Source: Candidatus Faecivivens stercorigallinarum (lineage in GTDB: Bacteria > Bacillota > Clostridia > Oscillospirales > Ruminococcaceae). Taken from it: 37,792 bases of DNA. The first letter of the stretch is position 1. Every line of letters starts with the position of its first letter. A program made the translations under genes and the position numbers. Shown in pieces: positions 28,537-37,200 of this stretch. Below the pieces are notes generated by a model. The model worked only from the letters and a program-made list of their open reading frames with translations. It ran no database searches and had not been told where the DNA came from. The stretch lies in assembly GCA_018715465.1 (NCBI GenBank), contig DVLN01000151.1:1-37792 (forward strand), given 5' to 3'.

Positions 28537-29442
28537 TTACCGAATCCTTGAGTCGCTGTAGACGGCCATTGCCCGCCCGACGCACATGATCTGCCGCTGG
28601 CCGGGGTCATCGACATAATCATAAAGCTCATGCAGTTCGGGATGGTCAATAATCTGATTCAGACAGCCGATCATCTCTTCCAGATAACCGGGGTCGATAC
28701 CCTGTTTGCCATGGCCAGGGCAGAGCTTTCTGACCTTTTCAAACCGTGGGCGGTTGCCGACCAGCGAATCCCGGAAAGCGGTGACGGTCATCCCCTCAGG
28801 GAACCAGGTGTTCGGGAACCGTTCAATGATCAGCGTCGGAGTGGAGAGGACCGCGTCGCCGCTGTAGAGAATGCCGCTTTTGTGGTCGAGCAGCATGCAG
28901 CCGCCGGCGGTATGGCCGGGGGTATAAATTGCCTCCACTTCTTCCCCATCGCCCAGTCGGAAGCGATAACCGTCCCGGTATGGGATTACTTCCGTCTGAT
29001 CGCTGATCGGGACCAGATCCTTTTCATCACAGAGAGGGCGCATCCGCGTTTCAGGATGGGCCATCTGGGCTTTGAGATAGGGGACATCCTGTTCAGGACA
29101 GTACACCTTGCCAAACTGGCCGTTGCCGCCGGAATGGTCGCCATGAAAATGAGTGTTGACAACGTCCAGCGGCTTTCCGCCGGTCAGTGCATCGACAGCG
29201 CCCTTCAAGTCGCCCGCCCCCATACCGGTGTCGATCAGCAACGCCCGTTCACTGCCGATGATCAGGTGCATCCAGGTGGAAGCACCTGGAAGATGCGCAT
29301 CATAAAACAGGTGGCGGACGCGGGGGTCATCCTCATCCGGCAGAACCGTCAGATAAGGGTTAGCCGCACAGTTGTGGGGCAGGGCCGCCACCGAGTCGGC
29401 AAATGCGTCGTTTTCATCCATATACTTTTTCCATTCTGACAT
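28537..29442 (-). CDS. MBL-fold metallo-hydrolase (paralogous to 13399-14205)
   Basis: VNTHFHGDHSGGN, YTPGHTAGGCMLLDHKSGILYSGDAV; start MSEWKKY behind AAGGAG. Confidence 0.92.
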   Translation of the reverse strand: MSEWKKYMDENDAFADSVAALPHNCAANPYLTVLPDEDDPRVRHLFYDAHLPGASTWMHLIIGSERALLIDTGMGAGDLKGAVDALTGGKPLDVVNTHFHGDHSGGNGQFGKVYCPEQDVPYLKAQMAHPETRMRPLCDEKDLVPISDQTEVIPYRDGYRFRLGDGEEVEAIYTPGHTAGGCMLLDHKSGILYSGDAVLSTPTLIIERFPNTWFPEGMTVTAFRDSLVGNRPRFEKVRKLCPGHGKQGIDPGYLEEMIGCLNQIIDHPELHELYDYVDDPGQRQIMCVGRAMAVYSDSRIR

Positions 29443-29709
29443 ATCAAAAACACTCCTTACCTGTCGCGCCGCCGGATATCCCGGCAGCCATTCTGTACAA
29501 ATTATAGCATATCTGCGGCCGGTCAACAAGTAGTGTCAACCTGTAACCGGCAATCTTCCCCCATCAGCGGCAAGGGCGAAAAACCGGAAAAATCGACAGG
29601 AAGAAAATAAAAATTGTACAAAAATAAGTCACTATTTTCTCAGTCTTTTCCACCCCCGCCAAATCGTCACAAAGCCAGTAAATACCGGGGTTTGTTTGCC
29701 CTATAACGC

Positions 29710-29738
29710 TTGACGGAAACAGAAAATGCCAGTATAAT
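29710..29738 (+). promoter_or_regulatory. SigA promoter of the BMP-phosphoesterase operon
   Basis: TTGACG (29710-29715), 17-bp spacer, TATAAT (29733-29738). Confidence 0.87.
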
Positions 29739-29803
29739 AAAGCCAGGACGATACAAACAGATACGTCCGATTTCAGAATGTAAGGTAAGGAAGTGTTCTG
29801 AGT

Positions 29804-31735
29804 ATGAAAATGGAAGAATACGAGAAAGCCTATAAACTCGGGAAGAAAGAATATCAGTCCCGGCTTCTGAATGGCCAGCTGCCTACACTGGAAGTACTGG
29901 ATGAAATTCTGCCCGACAGCACCAGCTACTCGGAGGTCCCCCTCGGCGTTGTCCAGATCCCGATGCGCCAGATTGTCGGCACTAAAACGGCCGGCCGGAG
30001 CACCGCTTTTGCAGCCAACTTCATGCCGATTCTCGGCCCCGCAACCGAGTTTGCCGCCAAATGGCAAAACCTCAGCGTCATTCAGGAAAATGAAGGATTC
30101 CGCGATCCCGTCAAGGCATACGAATATATGAACCGGTTTTATATCCAGGAGGGGAACAAACGGGTCAGTGTCATGAAATACTATGGCGCCTACTCGATTC
30201 CCGGCAATGTAATCCGCCTGATCCCCAAACGGACAGACCAGCTGGAAAATAAAATCTACTACGAATTTCTGGATTTTTACCGGGTAACCGGCATCAACTA
30301 TATCTATTTCAGCAAACTGGGCGGTTTTACCAAATTGCTGACCGCCGTCGGAAAAGGAGCCGAAGATGTCTGGACCAACGACGAAAAGGTCACTTTCAAC
30401 TCGGTATTTTTCAGCTTCCAGGAAGGTTTTTATCAGAACGGCGGCGAAAAACTGGCATTGACCGATGGTGATGCTTTTCTGCTGTTCCTCGACCTGTACA
30501 GCTATGATTCGATCAAGGATAAGACCCGCAGTGAGATTATGGCATTGACCGCCTCCTGCTGGGAAGAGTTTGTCCTGCAATCCAAGCCTTATCAGGAAGA
30601 GATTGATCTGAAACTCAACCCAAGCCAACACGAAAAACCACTGCTCGACCGGCTGCTCCCCCTGAACACCACCCAGCACCTGAAAGTCGCCTTTATCTAT
30701 ATGCGCACCCCCCAGAGCTCAGCCTGGACCTATGCGCATGAGCTTGGCAGAACCCATATCAGTGCGGTTTTTGAGGACGAGATCGACACCTTCACCTACG
30801 AAAACACCACGCAGGAAAACATCGACGCGGTCCTCGAGGACGCCATCGGCAAAGGTGCTGATATCATTTTCACCACCTCCCCTGTCTTTGTACAGGCAAG
30901 TGTCAAGGCGGCGATTGCCCATCCGACCGTCAAGATCCTCAACTGCTCGCTGAATACCACCCACCGGTATATCCGCACCTATTATTCCCGGATGCACGAA
31001 GCCAAGTTCCTGATGGGGGCGATCGCAGGCGCGCTGTCCAGCAATGATAAAATTGCCTATATCGCCGACTATCCGATCTACGGGACAATTGCCAGCATCA
31101 ATGCCTTTGCATTGGGTGCCAAGATGATCAACCCGCGGATTAAGGTGCATCTGCTCTGGTCGACGCTGAAGGACTTCAATCTGGACGAAGAACTGCTGCG
31201 GCTGCATCCCGACTGTTTCCTGGGCAGAGATATGGTTATCCCCGAAAAAGGATACCGGGATTTCGGCCTGATCCAGCTGGATGAGGACGGCAATACCATC
31301 AGCCAGGCGATGCCGCTCTACAACTGGGGTACCTTCTATGAAAAGCTGATCCGTACTGTGATGGACGGGACCTGGAAATACGACGAAGACAAGAAAGACA
31401 GCAAAGCCATCAGCTACTGGTGGGGACTGTCGGCTGACGTCGTCGACGTTGTCTACTCTGCCCGTATCCCGATCGGAACCAAACGGCTGGTTGAACTGCT
31501 CAAGGACACCATCCGTACAGGGCATTTTGACCCGTTTGCCGGCGTGCTCTACGCCCAGAACGGAATCGTCCAGAGCGACCCCAACCGTTCACTGACGCCG
31601 GAAGAAATTGTCAACATGGATTGGCTGGCGGAAAATGTCATCGGCAGCATCCCGACAGCAAATGAGCTGATGGACCATGCCGTGCCGGTCACCATCCAGC
31701 AGGGCGTTGAGACACGGAAAGAGGAAACTGTCTGA
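29804..31735 (+). CDS. BMP/PnrA-like periplasmic-binding-fold protein without signal peptide, with a long N-terminal region carrying a ParB-like motif
   Basis: C-terminal half BMP-like (GKGADIIFTTSPVFVQASVKAAIAHPTVKILNCS, EAKFLMGAIAGALSSNDKIAYIADYPIYGTIASINAFALGAKMINPRIKVHLLW); N-terminus MKMEEYEKAYKLGKKEYQ has no signal peptide; YIQEGNKRVSVMKYYGAYSIPGNVIRL resembles the ParB/Srx GxxR region. Confidence 0.82.
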   Translation: MKMEEYEKAYKLGKKEYQSRLLNGQLPTLEVLDEILPDSTSYSEVPLGVVQIPMRQIVGTKTAGRSTAFAANFMPILGPATEFAAKWQNLSVIQENEGFRDPVKAYEYMNRFYIQEGNKRVSVMKYYGAYSIPGNVIRLIPKRTDQLENKIYYEFLDFYRVTGINYIYFSKLGGFTKLLTAVGKGAEDVWTNDEKVTFNSVFFSFQEGFYQNGGEKLALTDGDAFLLFLDLYSYDSIKDKTRSEIMALTASCWEEFVLQSKPYQEEIDLKLNPSQHEKPLLDRLLPLNTTQHLKVAFIYMRTPQSSAWTYAHELGRTHISAVFEDEIDTFTYENTTQENIDAVLEDAIGKGADIIFTTSPVFVQASVKAAIAHPTVKILNCSLNTTHRYIRTYYSRMHEAKFLMGAIAGALSSNDKIAYIADYPIYGTIASINAFALGAKMINPRIKVHLLWSTLKDFNLDEELLRLHPDCFLGRDMVIPEKGYRDFGLIQLDEDGNTISQAMPLYNWGTFYEKLIRTVMDGTWKYDEDKKDSKAISYWWGLSADVVDVVYSARIPIGTKRLVELLKDTIRTGHFDPFAGVLYAQNGIVQSDPNRSLTPEEIVNMDWLAENVIGSIPTANELMDHAVPVTIQQGVETRKEETV

Positions 31736-31749
31736 AAGGAAACATCGAC

Positions 31750-32343
31750 GTGAAAATTCTTGTACTCGCCGACCAGGAGTCGGAATATTTGTGGGATTAC
31801 TTCGAACGGAGCAAATTTGAGGGAATCGACCTGATTATTTCCTGCGGTGATCTGGACGCGGGGTATCTCTCCTTTTTGGCAACGCTGTTGCCGATACCGG
31901 TTTTATATGTCCACGGCAACCACGACACCAAATATCAGACCAGACCACCGGAAGGCTGTATCTCCATTGACGGTGAGTATTATATCTATAAAGGAGTCAG
32001 GATCGTCGGTCTGGGCGGTTCAATGCGCTACCGCAAGGATGTTGAGAACCAGTATACCGAACGGGAGATGGCAAAACGTGTGCGCAAGCTGCTGCTTCCA
32101 CTGGTTTTTCACCGGGGATTTGATATCCTGGTCGCTCACGCCCCCGCAAGAGGCGTCAACGACGGGGAAGACCTGGCCCACCAGGGCTTCAAGGTCTTCC
32201 GCCGGCTGATCTGCCATTACCACCCAAAGTATTTTGTACATGGGCATATCCATCAGAACTATACATCCCGTTTCAAACGGTATGACAAGCTGGATGATAC
32301 GACGGTTGTCAACGCCTACGAGCGCTGCATCATTGAGATCTGA
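31750..32343 (+). CDS. Calcineurin-like metallophosphoesterase
   Basis: KILVLADQES, SCGDLDAGYL, YVHGNHD, LVAHAPARG, FVHGHIH; GTG start 14 nt after the BMP gene stop. Confidence 0.9.
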   Translation: MKILVLADQESEYLWDYFERSKFEGIDLIISCGDLDAGYLSFLATLLPIPVLYVHGNHDTKYQTRPPEGCISIDGEYYIYKGVRIVGLGGSMRYRKDVENQYTEREMAKRVRKLLLPLVFHRGFDILVAHAPARGVNDGEDLAHQGFKVFRRLICHYHPKYFVHGHIHQNYTSRFKRYDKLDDTTVVNAYERCIIEI

Positions 32344-32345
32344 AC

Positions 32346-32394
32346 AAAAAAGAAGAGCTGCACCCGGTAAAACGGCGTACAGCTCTTCTTTTTT
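32346..32394. terminator. Bidirectional terminator between phosphoesterase and sigE genes
   Basis: AAAAAGAAGAGCTG ... CAGCTCTTCTTTTTT. Confidence 0.92.
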
Positions 32395-32422
32395 GTCATC
32401 TGGTCAGATCTGCTCACCCAGC

Positions 32423-33205
32423 TTAGATCTGCTCACGCAACTCTACAGCAAGGCGTTTCAGAATCCGTTTTTCCAAACGGGATATGTAGGACTGAGAAAT
32501 TCCGATACAGTCAGCAACCTCCTTCTGGGTATGTTCCCGTCTGCCATCCAGCCCAAAGCGAAGTGTCATGATCTGCTGTTCCCGTCCCGAAAGCCGGGAA
32601 ACTGCCGCACGAAGTGCCGCACGTTCCGCCTCCGCTTCCAGATCCTCACTGACCGCATTTTCCGGCGACCCAAGCACATCGCTGAGCAGCAGCTCGTTGC
32701 CATCCCAGTCGACGTTGAGCGGCTCGTCAAACGATACCTCGCTCTTTAACCGGGAGGTTTTGCGCAGGTGCATGAGGATTTCATTTTCGATACAGCGGGA
32801 AGCATAGGTTGCCAGCTTGATCTTTTTGTCGGGCGAAAAGGTATCAACCGCCTTGATCAGCCCAATTGTGCCAATGCTGGTCAGATCCTCCAGCGAATTT
32901 CCACCTCCTTCAAACTTCTTTGCGATATAGACGACCAGCCGCAGATTTCTTGTAATCAGCTGTTCCTTGACTGCCGGATCGGGCAGCCGGACGATCATCG
33001 CCTCTTCTTCCTCCCGCGTCAATGGCGGAGGCAGCGACCCGCCCCCGGTCATATAATAGAGTACATTTTCCGACTGGTCATGCTGCCGGCTCAGCTGCCT
33101 GTTATTTGCGCTGCTGTCCGGCTGGCGCCGTGCGCCGGTAGTCAGCAGGCCTGCAAGCAGGTTCCCGATCTGCCGCATGATCAGATGCTGCATTGAATAA
33201 TTCAT
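32423..33205 (-). CDS. sigE: RNA polymerase sporulation sigma factor SigE (pro-SigE)
   Basis: [94 protein letters not shown]; preceded by spoIIGA. Confidence 0.95.
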   Translation of the reverse strand: MNYSMQHLIMRQIGNLLAGLLTTGARRQPDSSANNRQLSRQHDQSENVLYYMTGGGSLPPPLTREEEEAMIVRLPDPAVKEQLITRNLRLVVYIAKKFEGGGNSLEDLTSIGTIGLIKAVDTFSPDKKIKLATYASRCIENEILMHLRKTSRLKSEVSFDEPLNVDWDGNELLLSDVLGSPENAVSEDLEAEAERAALRAAVSRLSGREQQIMTLRFGLDGRREHTQKEVADCIGISQSYISRLEKRILKRLAVELREQI

Positions 33206-33216
33206 ACCACTCCTCC

Positions 33217-34077
33217 TCAGTCCAATGGGCCTACCACCCCATCCACCCTTTCACCGGCAACTGGACTAAACGCCTCCTCCCCCAATGCCAGCACACAGTC
33301 AAAGGCCGCTCCGTCCCGCTGCCGGACCAATACCGCCTCTATCCCGGCCAGCAGCCGTTCCCCCGCGGCTGTACGGCAGGGCACCATCCGCAGTTTCCCC
33401 CGCCAGCGTCCCGGCTTGGCAGCTGCGGAAAGGCTGGTACAGCAGTTGACCAGATCATCCGGCCAAACACCGGATACTGCCTGCAATCCGACCACCGCAA
33501 CCGGCCTGCCAAAACAGGTCAGGCGGTTTCCTGTATCAATCAGCAGTCGGACAGCAGCTTCCCGTCCGCAGCAGCGGACGATAAACCGCTCGGTCAGCTG
33601 CTCAGGCATCCGTTTTTCAAACAGCCAGGAAAACCCCTTGGCGGCCGCACAGCCTGCGACAGCCGCCGCTGTCAGCCAAACTGCCGACAGATGGAAATAG
33701 ACGACACCGTTTCTGACCGCCATCCCCGGCGGGGCCAGCAATGCAGCAACCGCGATCATCCCACCTGCAAACAGGACACTGACCAGAAAAAAGGTCAGCG
33801 TCAGCCGTACAAAGCTCCGTCCCGGCTGTCGGCCAAAGGTGATCAGTACAATCCCTGCTGCAACTGCTAGCCGTACCACTGTCAGCACTGCCGGTGAAAG
33901 CCCGGGCAGCAGCATCACCAGTGCTGCTGCACCCCCCGCAAGGCTTCCGGCAGCAATACGCCCCCGTCCGGCGTGCCGATGGCCGAGCAGCGCGGTACAG
34001 CGGAGCATCGCCCAGGTCAGCATCAGATTCAGCGCAACCAGTACATCCAGATAGATGGTCTGCCCAGCCAAAGTCAT
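33217..34077 (-). CDS. spoIIGA: Sigma-E processing peptidase SpoIIGA
   Basis: Hydrophobic N-terminal half, [16 protein letters not shown] aspartic-protease-like motif, immediately upstream of sigE; start placed at [17 protein letters not shown]. Confidence 0.88.
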   Translation of the reverse strand: MTLAGQTIYLDVLVALNLMLTWAMLRCTALLGHRHAGRGRIAAGSLAGGAAALVMLLPGLSPAVLTVVRLAVAAGIVLITFGRQPGRSFVRLTLTFFLVSVLFAGGMIAVAALLAPPGMAVRNGVVYFHLSAVWLTAAAVAGCAAAKGFSWLFEKRMPEQLTERFIVRCCGREAAVRLLIDTGNRLTCFGRPVAVVGLQAVSGVWPDDLVNCCTSLSAAAKPGRWRGKLRMVPCRTAAGERLLAGIEAVLVRQRDGAAFDCVLALGEEAFSPVAGERVDGVVGPLD

Positions 34078-34106
34078 TCCCCCATTCCGCCTCCCGGACA
34101 CCCACC

Positions 34107-34140
34107 AGTATACGCCAACCGGACTGGAAAAATGGTCGAA
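34107..34140 (-). promoter_or_regulatory. Candidate Spo0A-controlled spoIIGA-sigE promoter
   Basis: GGTCGAA (plus, 34134-34140; 0A-box-like, one mismatch to TGTCGAA) 21 bp upstream of a minus-strand TATACT -10 (34107-34112). Confidence 0.5.
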
Positions 34141-34156
34141 GGAGCAGACCGGCAGC

Positions 34157-34188
34157 AAAAAAACTGCCTTCCGCAGAGGAAAGGCAGT
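34157..34188 (-). terminator. Terminator after the HTH-zinc-ribbon gene
   Basis: minus strand ACTGCCTTtCC ... GGAAGGCAGTTTTTTT. Confidence 0.9.
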
Positions 34189-34197
34189 CAATCGTAA

Positions 34198-34635
34198 TTA
34201 TTTATTTTTCCAGCGCTTGAGGGTCGGCATAAAGGATTCAAGATAAGCACGGGCGGCCTGTTTGTCCCCCTGCATATGAGGCAGACAAAATTCGATCATC
34301 TCCTCCATCGTACAGTCTTCCAGGAATTTTCCGTTATCATAACACCATTTGCAATAGTCCTCATTCAAAGTGCCATCCGCCTCGCTGCCAAGGATATCAT
34401 CCTCTAGCGGCATTCCACAGCACTGGCAGATCAGCTTTCTGGGCGACCCGAGCAGGGTATTGACTGATACGCCGAACAGTCTGGACAGGGCAAGCAATGT
34501 ATCCGCACTAGGAGTCGTTTCACCTGTTTCCCAACGGGAAACAGCCTGACGGGTCACAAACATCCGCTCGGCAAGTTCTTGCTGGGTCATCTGCCGCTTA
34601 CTGCGCAGCGACACAAGTACTTCTGCAAATTTCAA
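34198..34635 (-). CDS. HTH (XRE) regulator fused to a putative zinc-ribbon domain
   Basis: RSKRQMTQQELAERMFVTRQAVSRWETGETTPS HTH; CQCCGMPL...EDYCKWCYDNGKF zinc ribbon. Confidence 0.92.
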   Translation of the reverse strand: MKFAEVLVSLRSKRQMTQQELAERMFVTRQAVSRWETGETTPSADTLLALSRLFGVSVNTLLGSPRKLICQCCGMPLEDDILGSEADGTLNEDYCKWCYDNGKFLEDCTMEEMIEFCLPHMQGDKQAARAYLESFMPTLKRWKNK

Positions 34636-34684
34636 CAGAGATCATCCTTTCTTATCTTCAAATCAAACGACTGTCTCTGTCCAT

Positions 34685-34713
34685 ATTATACCGTCAGCCA
34701 ACCAGTATGTAAA
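34685..34713 (-). promoter_or_regulatory. Promoter of the HTH-zinc-ribbon gene
   Basis: minus strand TTTACA, 17-bp spacer, TATAAT. Confidence 0.82.
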
Positions 34714-34741
34714 GCAACCATCTGTTGCCTGCAAACAAAAC

Positions 34742-34771
34742 AAAAAACCGGACAGGTTTCCCCATCCGGTT
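34742..34771 (-). terminator. Terminator after rplL
   Basis: minus strand AACCGGA ... TCCGGTTTTTT. Confidence 0.9.
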
Positions 34772-34793
34772 ATCTTGCAATTCAAAAGAAGAA

Positions 34794-35168
34794 TTATTTG
34801 AGCTCGACTTTCGCGCCAGCGTCTTCGAGTTTCTTCTTCATCTCTTCAGCAGCATCCTTAGCAACGCCAGTCTTGACAGGAGCGGGAGCGCCGTCAACGA
34901 TAGCCTTGGACTCTTTCAGGCCCAGACCAGTGATCTCTTTAACAGCTTTGATAACAGCGGTCTTAGCGTCGCCAACTTCAGCCAGGACAACGTCGAACTC
35001 GGTCTTCTCTTCAGCAGCAGGAGCAGCAGCGCCGCCAGCAACGACGACAGCACCAGCAGCAGCAGAAACGCCAAATTCTTCTTCGATGGTCTTAACCAGC
35101 TCGTTCAGTTCGAGGACGGTAAGAGCCTTGATTTCTTCGATCATAGCAGAGATTTTTTCAGAAGCCAT
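34794..35168 (-). CDS. rplL: 50S ribosomal protein L7/L12
   Basis: [65 protein letters not shown]. Confidence 0.98.
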   Translation of the reverse strand: MASEKISAMIEEIKALTVLELNELVKTIEEEFGVSAAAGAVVVAGGAAAPAAEEKTEFDVVLAEVGDAKTAVIKAVKEITGLGLKESKAIVDGAPAPVKTGVAKDAAEEMKKKLEDAGAKVELK

Positions 35169-35237
35169 GAGAATATACCTCCATGTAAGATAATTGTAGG
35201 GTCTGTATCACGACAGACAACGGATTCCTGAGAAAGA

Positions 35238-35756
35238 TCAGGCAGTAGCCTCTTCGGCAGACTCGTCCTTCTTGGCGATCTGGTCCAGGACAACCGCGAG
35301 ATTGCGGACGATGCCATTCAGGCCACCAGCCAGCTGAGACAGCAGGACTTCTCTGGAAGGGATAGATGCGATTGCATCAACGCCAGCTGCATCGAGGACA
35401 TCGTTCTCAATGAAACCGCCTTTGATATTGAAGCAATCCTTGTGGTCCTTTGCGTACTTCGCAATGATACGGGCAGCAGCGGTAGCGTCGGTCTCAGACA
35501 GAGCAACAGCGGTGGTACCGTCCAGATGCTTTGCCAGTTCCTCAAACTTGCCGCCGGTTACTGCGAAACGAACTGCGGAGTTCTTGTAAACAGAGTAATG
35601 AACGCCAGCTTCACGCATTTCTTTACGGAGCTTGGTGTCGTCCGCGACGTTGATACCTTTGTAATCAACCAGGACGCCAGCAACAGAACCGTCGATTTTA
35701 GCCTTCAGCTCTTCAACAACTTTCTGTTTTTCAAGTAAAACTTTGTTGCTAGGCAA
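35238..35756 (-). CDS. rplJ: 50S ribosomal protein L10
   Basis: VLVDYKGINVADDTKLRKEMREAGVHYSVYKNS; TTG start preceded by GGAGGTGAATCGA. Confidence 0.97.
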   Translation of the reverse strand: MPSNKVLLEKQKVVEELKAKIDGSVAGVLVDYKGINVADDTKLRKEMREAGVHYSVYKNSAVRFAVTGGKFEELAKHLDGTTAVALSETDATAAARIIAKYAKDHKDCFNIKGGFIENDVLDAAGVDAIASIPSREVLLSQLAGGLNGIVRNLAVVLDQIAKKDESAEEATA

Positions 35757-35807
35757 ATCGATTCACCTCCATGAATTTGGTTTGTGATCCGAAAAGCTAT
35801 TCTTACG

Positions 35808-35925
35808 AAAAAACCTTCCCGCACTCGAAAGACACGGAAAGGCAGAAATATCACTATTTCGCTTATTCCTCGGCAAGCTGCGGCTCAGCCGCAATTATAC
35901 CGGTTACCCGGAACTTGCTGTCTTT
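35808..35925 (-). promoter_or_regulatory. L10 leader (ribosomal protein leader) with overlapping intrinsic terminator
   Basis: Minus-strand AAAGACAGCAAG ... CTTGCCGAGGAATAAGCGA ... CCGTGTCTTT closes the conserved L10 leader; CCTTTCCG ... CGGGAAGG TTTTTT overlaps its closing stem. Confidence 0.85.
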
Positions 35926-35941
35926 GGATCACAGCTTGTAT

Positions 35942-35971
35942 ATTATACCACACGCAGGGTATTGTTGTCAA
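35942..35971 (-). promoter_or_regulatory. Internal SigA promoter for rplJL
   Basis: minus strand TTGACA (35966-35971), 18-bp spacer, extended -10 TGGTATAAT (35942-35947). Confidence 0.88.
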
Positions 35972-36000
35972 TACCCTGCGCGAAGTTTTTTTAAAAAAGA

Positions 36001-36693
36001 TTACACGCCGTATTTAGCGGTAGAGACCTTGACACCAGGGCCCATGGTGGAAGCAACGACGCAGCTCTTCAGGTAAGCACCCTTGGAAGCAGCGGGTTTT
36101 GCTTTGACAATCGCATCCATCAGGGTGTTGAAGTTCTCAGAGAGCTTCTCAACGCCGAAGGAAACCTTGCCGATCGGGCAGTGGATGATGTTGGTCTTGT
36201 CCAGACGGTACTCGATCTTACCAGCTTTTGCTTCGGTAACAGCACGAGCGACATCGGGGGTAACAGTACCAGCCTTGGGAGAAGGCATCAGGCCACGCGG
36301 ACCGAGGACTTTACCCAGACGGCCAACTACGCCCATCATGTCAGGGGTAGCGACGACAACGTCGAAATCCATCCAGCCTTCAGACTGGATCTTCTGGACA
36401 TATTCTTCACCTGCGTAATCAGCGCCGGCAGCCAGAGCTTCATCAACCTTGTTGCCTTTGCAGATAGCAAGAACCTTAACGTTCTTACCGGTACCGTTGG
36501 GCAGAACGACCGCGCCGCGGACCTGCTGGTCAGCGTGACGGGAGTCAACACCCAGGCGGATATGAACTTCGACGGTCTCGTCGAATTTAGCCTTGGCGAT
36601 ATTTACGACAGTAGCGAGTGCTTCAGCAGAATCAAACTGAGTAGCAGTGTCGTACGCCTTGACACTCTCGTTATATTTCTTTCCGTGTTTCAT
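36001..36693 (-). CDS. rplA: 50S ribosomal protein L1
   Basis: VRLPNGTGK-like [39 protein letters not shown]. Confidence 0.98.
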   Translation of the reverse strand: MKHGKKYNESVKAYDTATQFDSAEALATVVNIAKAKFDETVEVHIRLGVDSRHADQQVRGAVVLPNGTGKNVKVLAICKGNKVDEALAAGADYAGEEYVQKIQSEGWMDFDVVVATPDMMGVVGRLGKVLGPRGLMPSPKAGTVTPDVARAVTEAKAGKIEYRLDKTNIIHCPIGKVSFGVEKLSENFNTLMDAIVKAKPAASKGAYLKSCVVASTMGPGVKVSTAKYGV

Positions 36694-36714
36694 TTTCGTT
36701 AATCCTCCCTAATA

Positions 36715-36742
36715 GTGGTAGATAGCGGAATCTTCCTCCCAC
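36715..36742 (-). promoter_or_regulatory. Candidate L1-binding stem upstream of rplA
   Basis: minus strand GTGGGAGGAAGATTCCGCTATCTACCAC: GTGG/CCAC and GGAA/TTCC helices with asymmetric internal loop. Confidence 0.65.
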
Positions 36743-36752
36743 GCAGCGGGGG

Positions 36753-37178
36753 TTAGTCCACAACCTCGATACCCATGGAACGGCAGGTGCCGGCGATCAT
36801 GGACATAGCAGCTTCCAGAGAAGCGGCGTTGAGGTCAACCATCTTCTGTTCTGCGATCTTCTGAACCTGTTCTTTTTTGATCTTAGCGACTTTGGTCTTG
36901 TTCGGAGTACCGGAAGCGGACTCGATACCGCAAGCCTTCTTGATCAGGACAGCTGCAGGAGGAGTCTTGGTAACGAAGGTAAAGGAACGGTCAGCGTAAA
37001 CGGTGATGATAACCGGGATGATCATACCGATATCATTTTTGGTACGCTCGTTGAACTCCTTGGTGAACGACATAATGTTGACACCATGCTGGCCGAGTGC
37101 CGGACCAACAGGGGGGGCAGGGGTTGCTTTGCCTGCCGGGATCTGAAGCTTAATATAGCCTGTAACTTTCTGAGCCAT
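36753..37178 (-). CDS. rplK: 50S ribosomal protein L11
   Basis: [49 protein letters not shown]; start at [10 protein letters not shown] behind GGAGG. Confidence 0.98.
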   Translation of the reverse strand: MAQKVTGYIKLQIPAGKATPAPPVGPALGQHGVNIMSFTKEFNERTKNDIGMIIPVIITVYADRSFTFVTKTPPAAVLIKKACGIESASGTPNKTKVAKIKKEQVQKIAEQKMVDLNAASLEAAMSMIAGTCRSMGIEVVD

Positions 37179-37200
37179 TGATAAGCACCTCCAAAATAAT

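Noticed and set aside
29564-30679. 371-aa minus-strand ORF over the promoter and 5' half of the BMP gene
   Set aside because: Runs through the promoter and leader of the plus-strand gene; no family resemblance.
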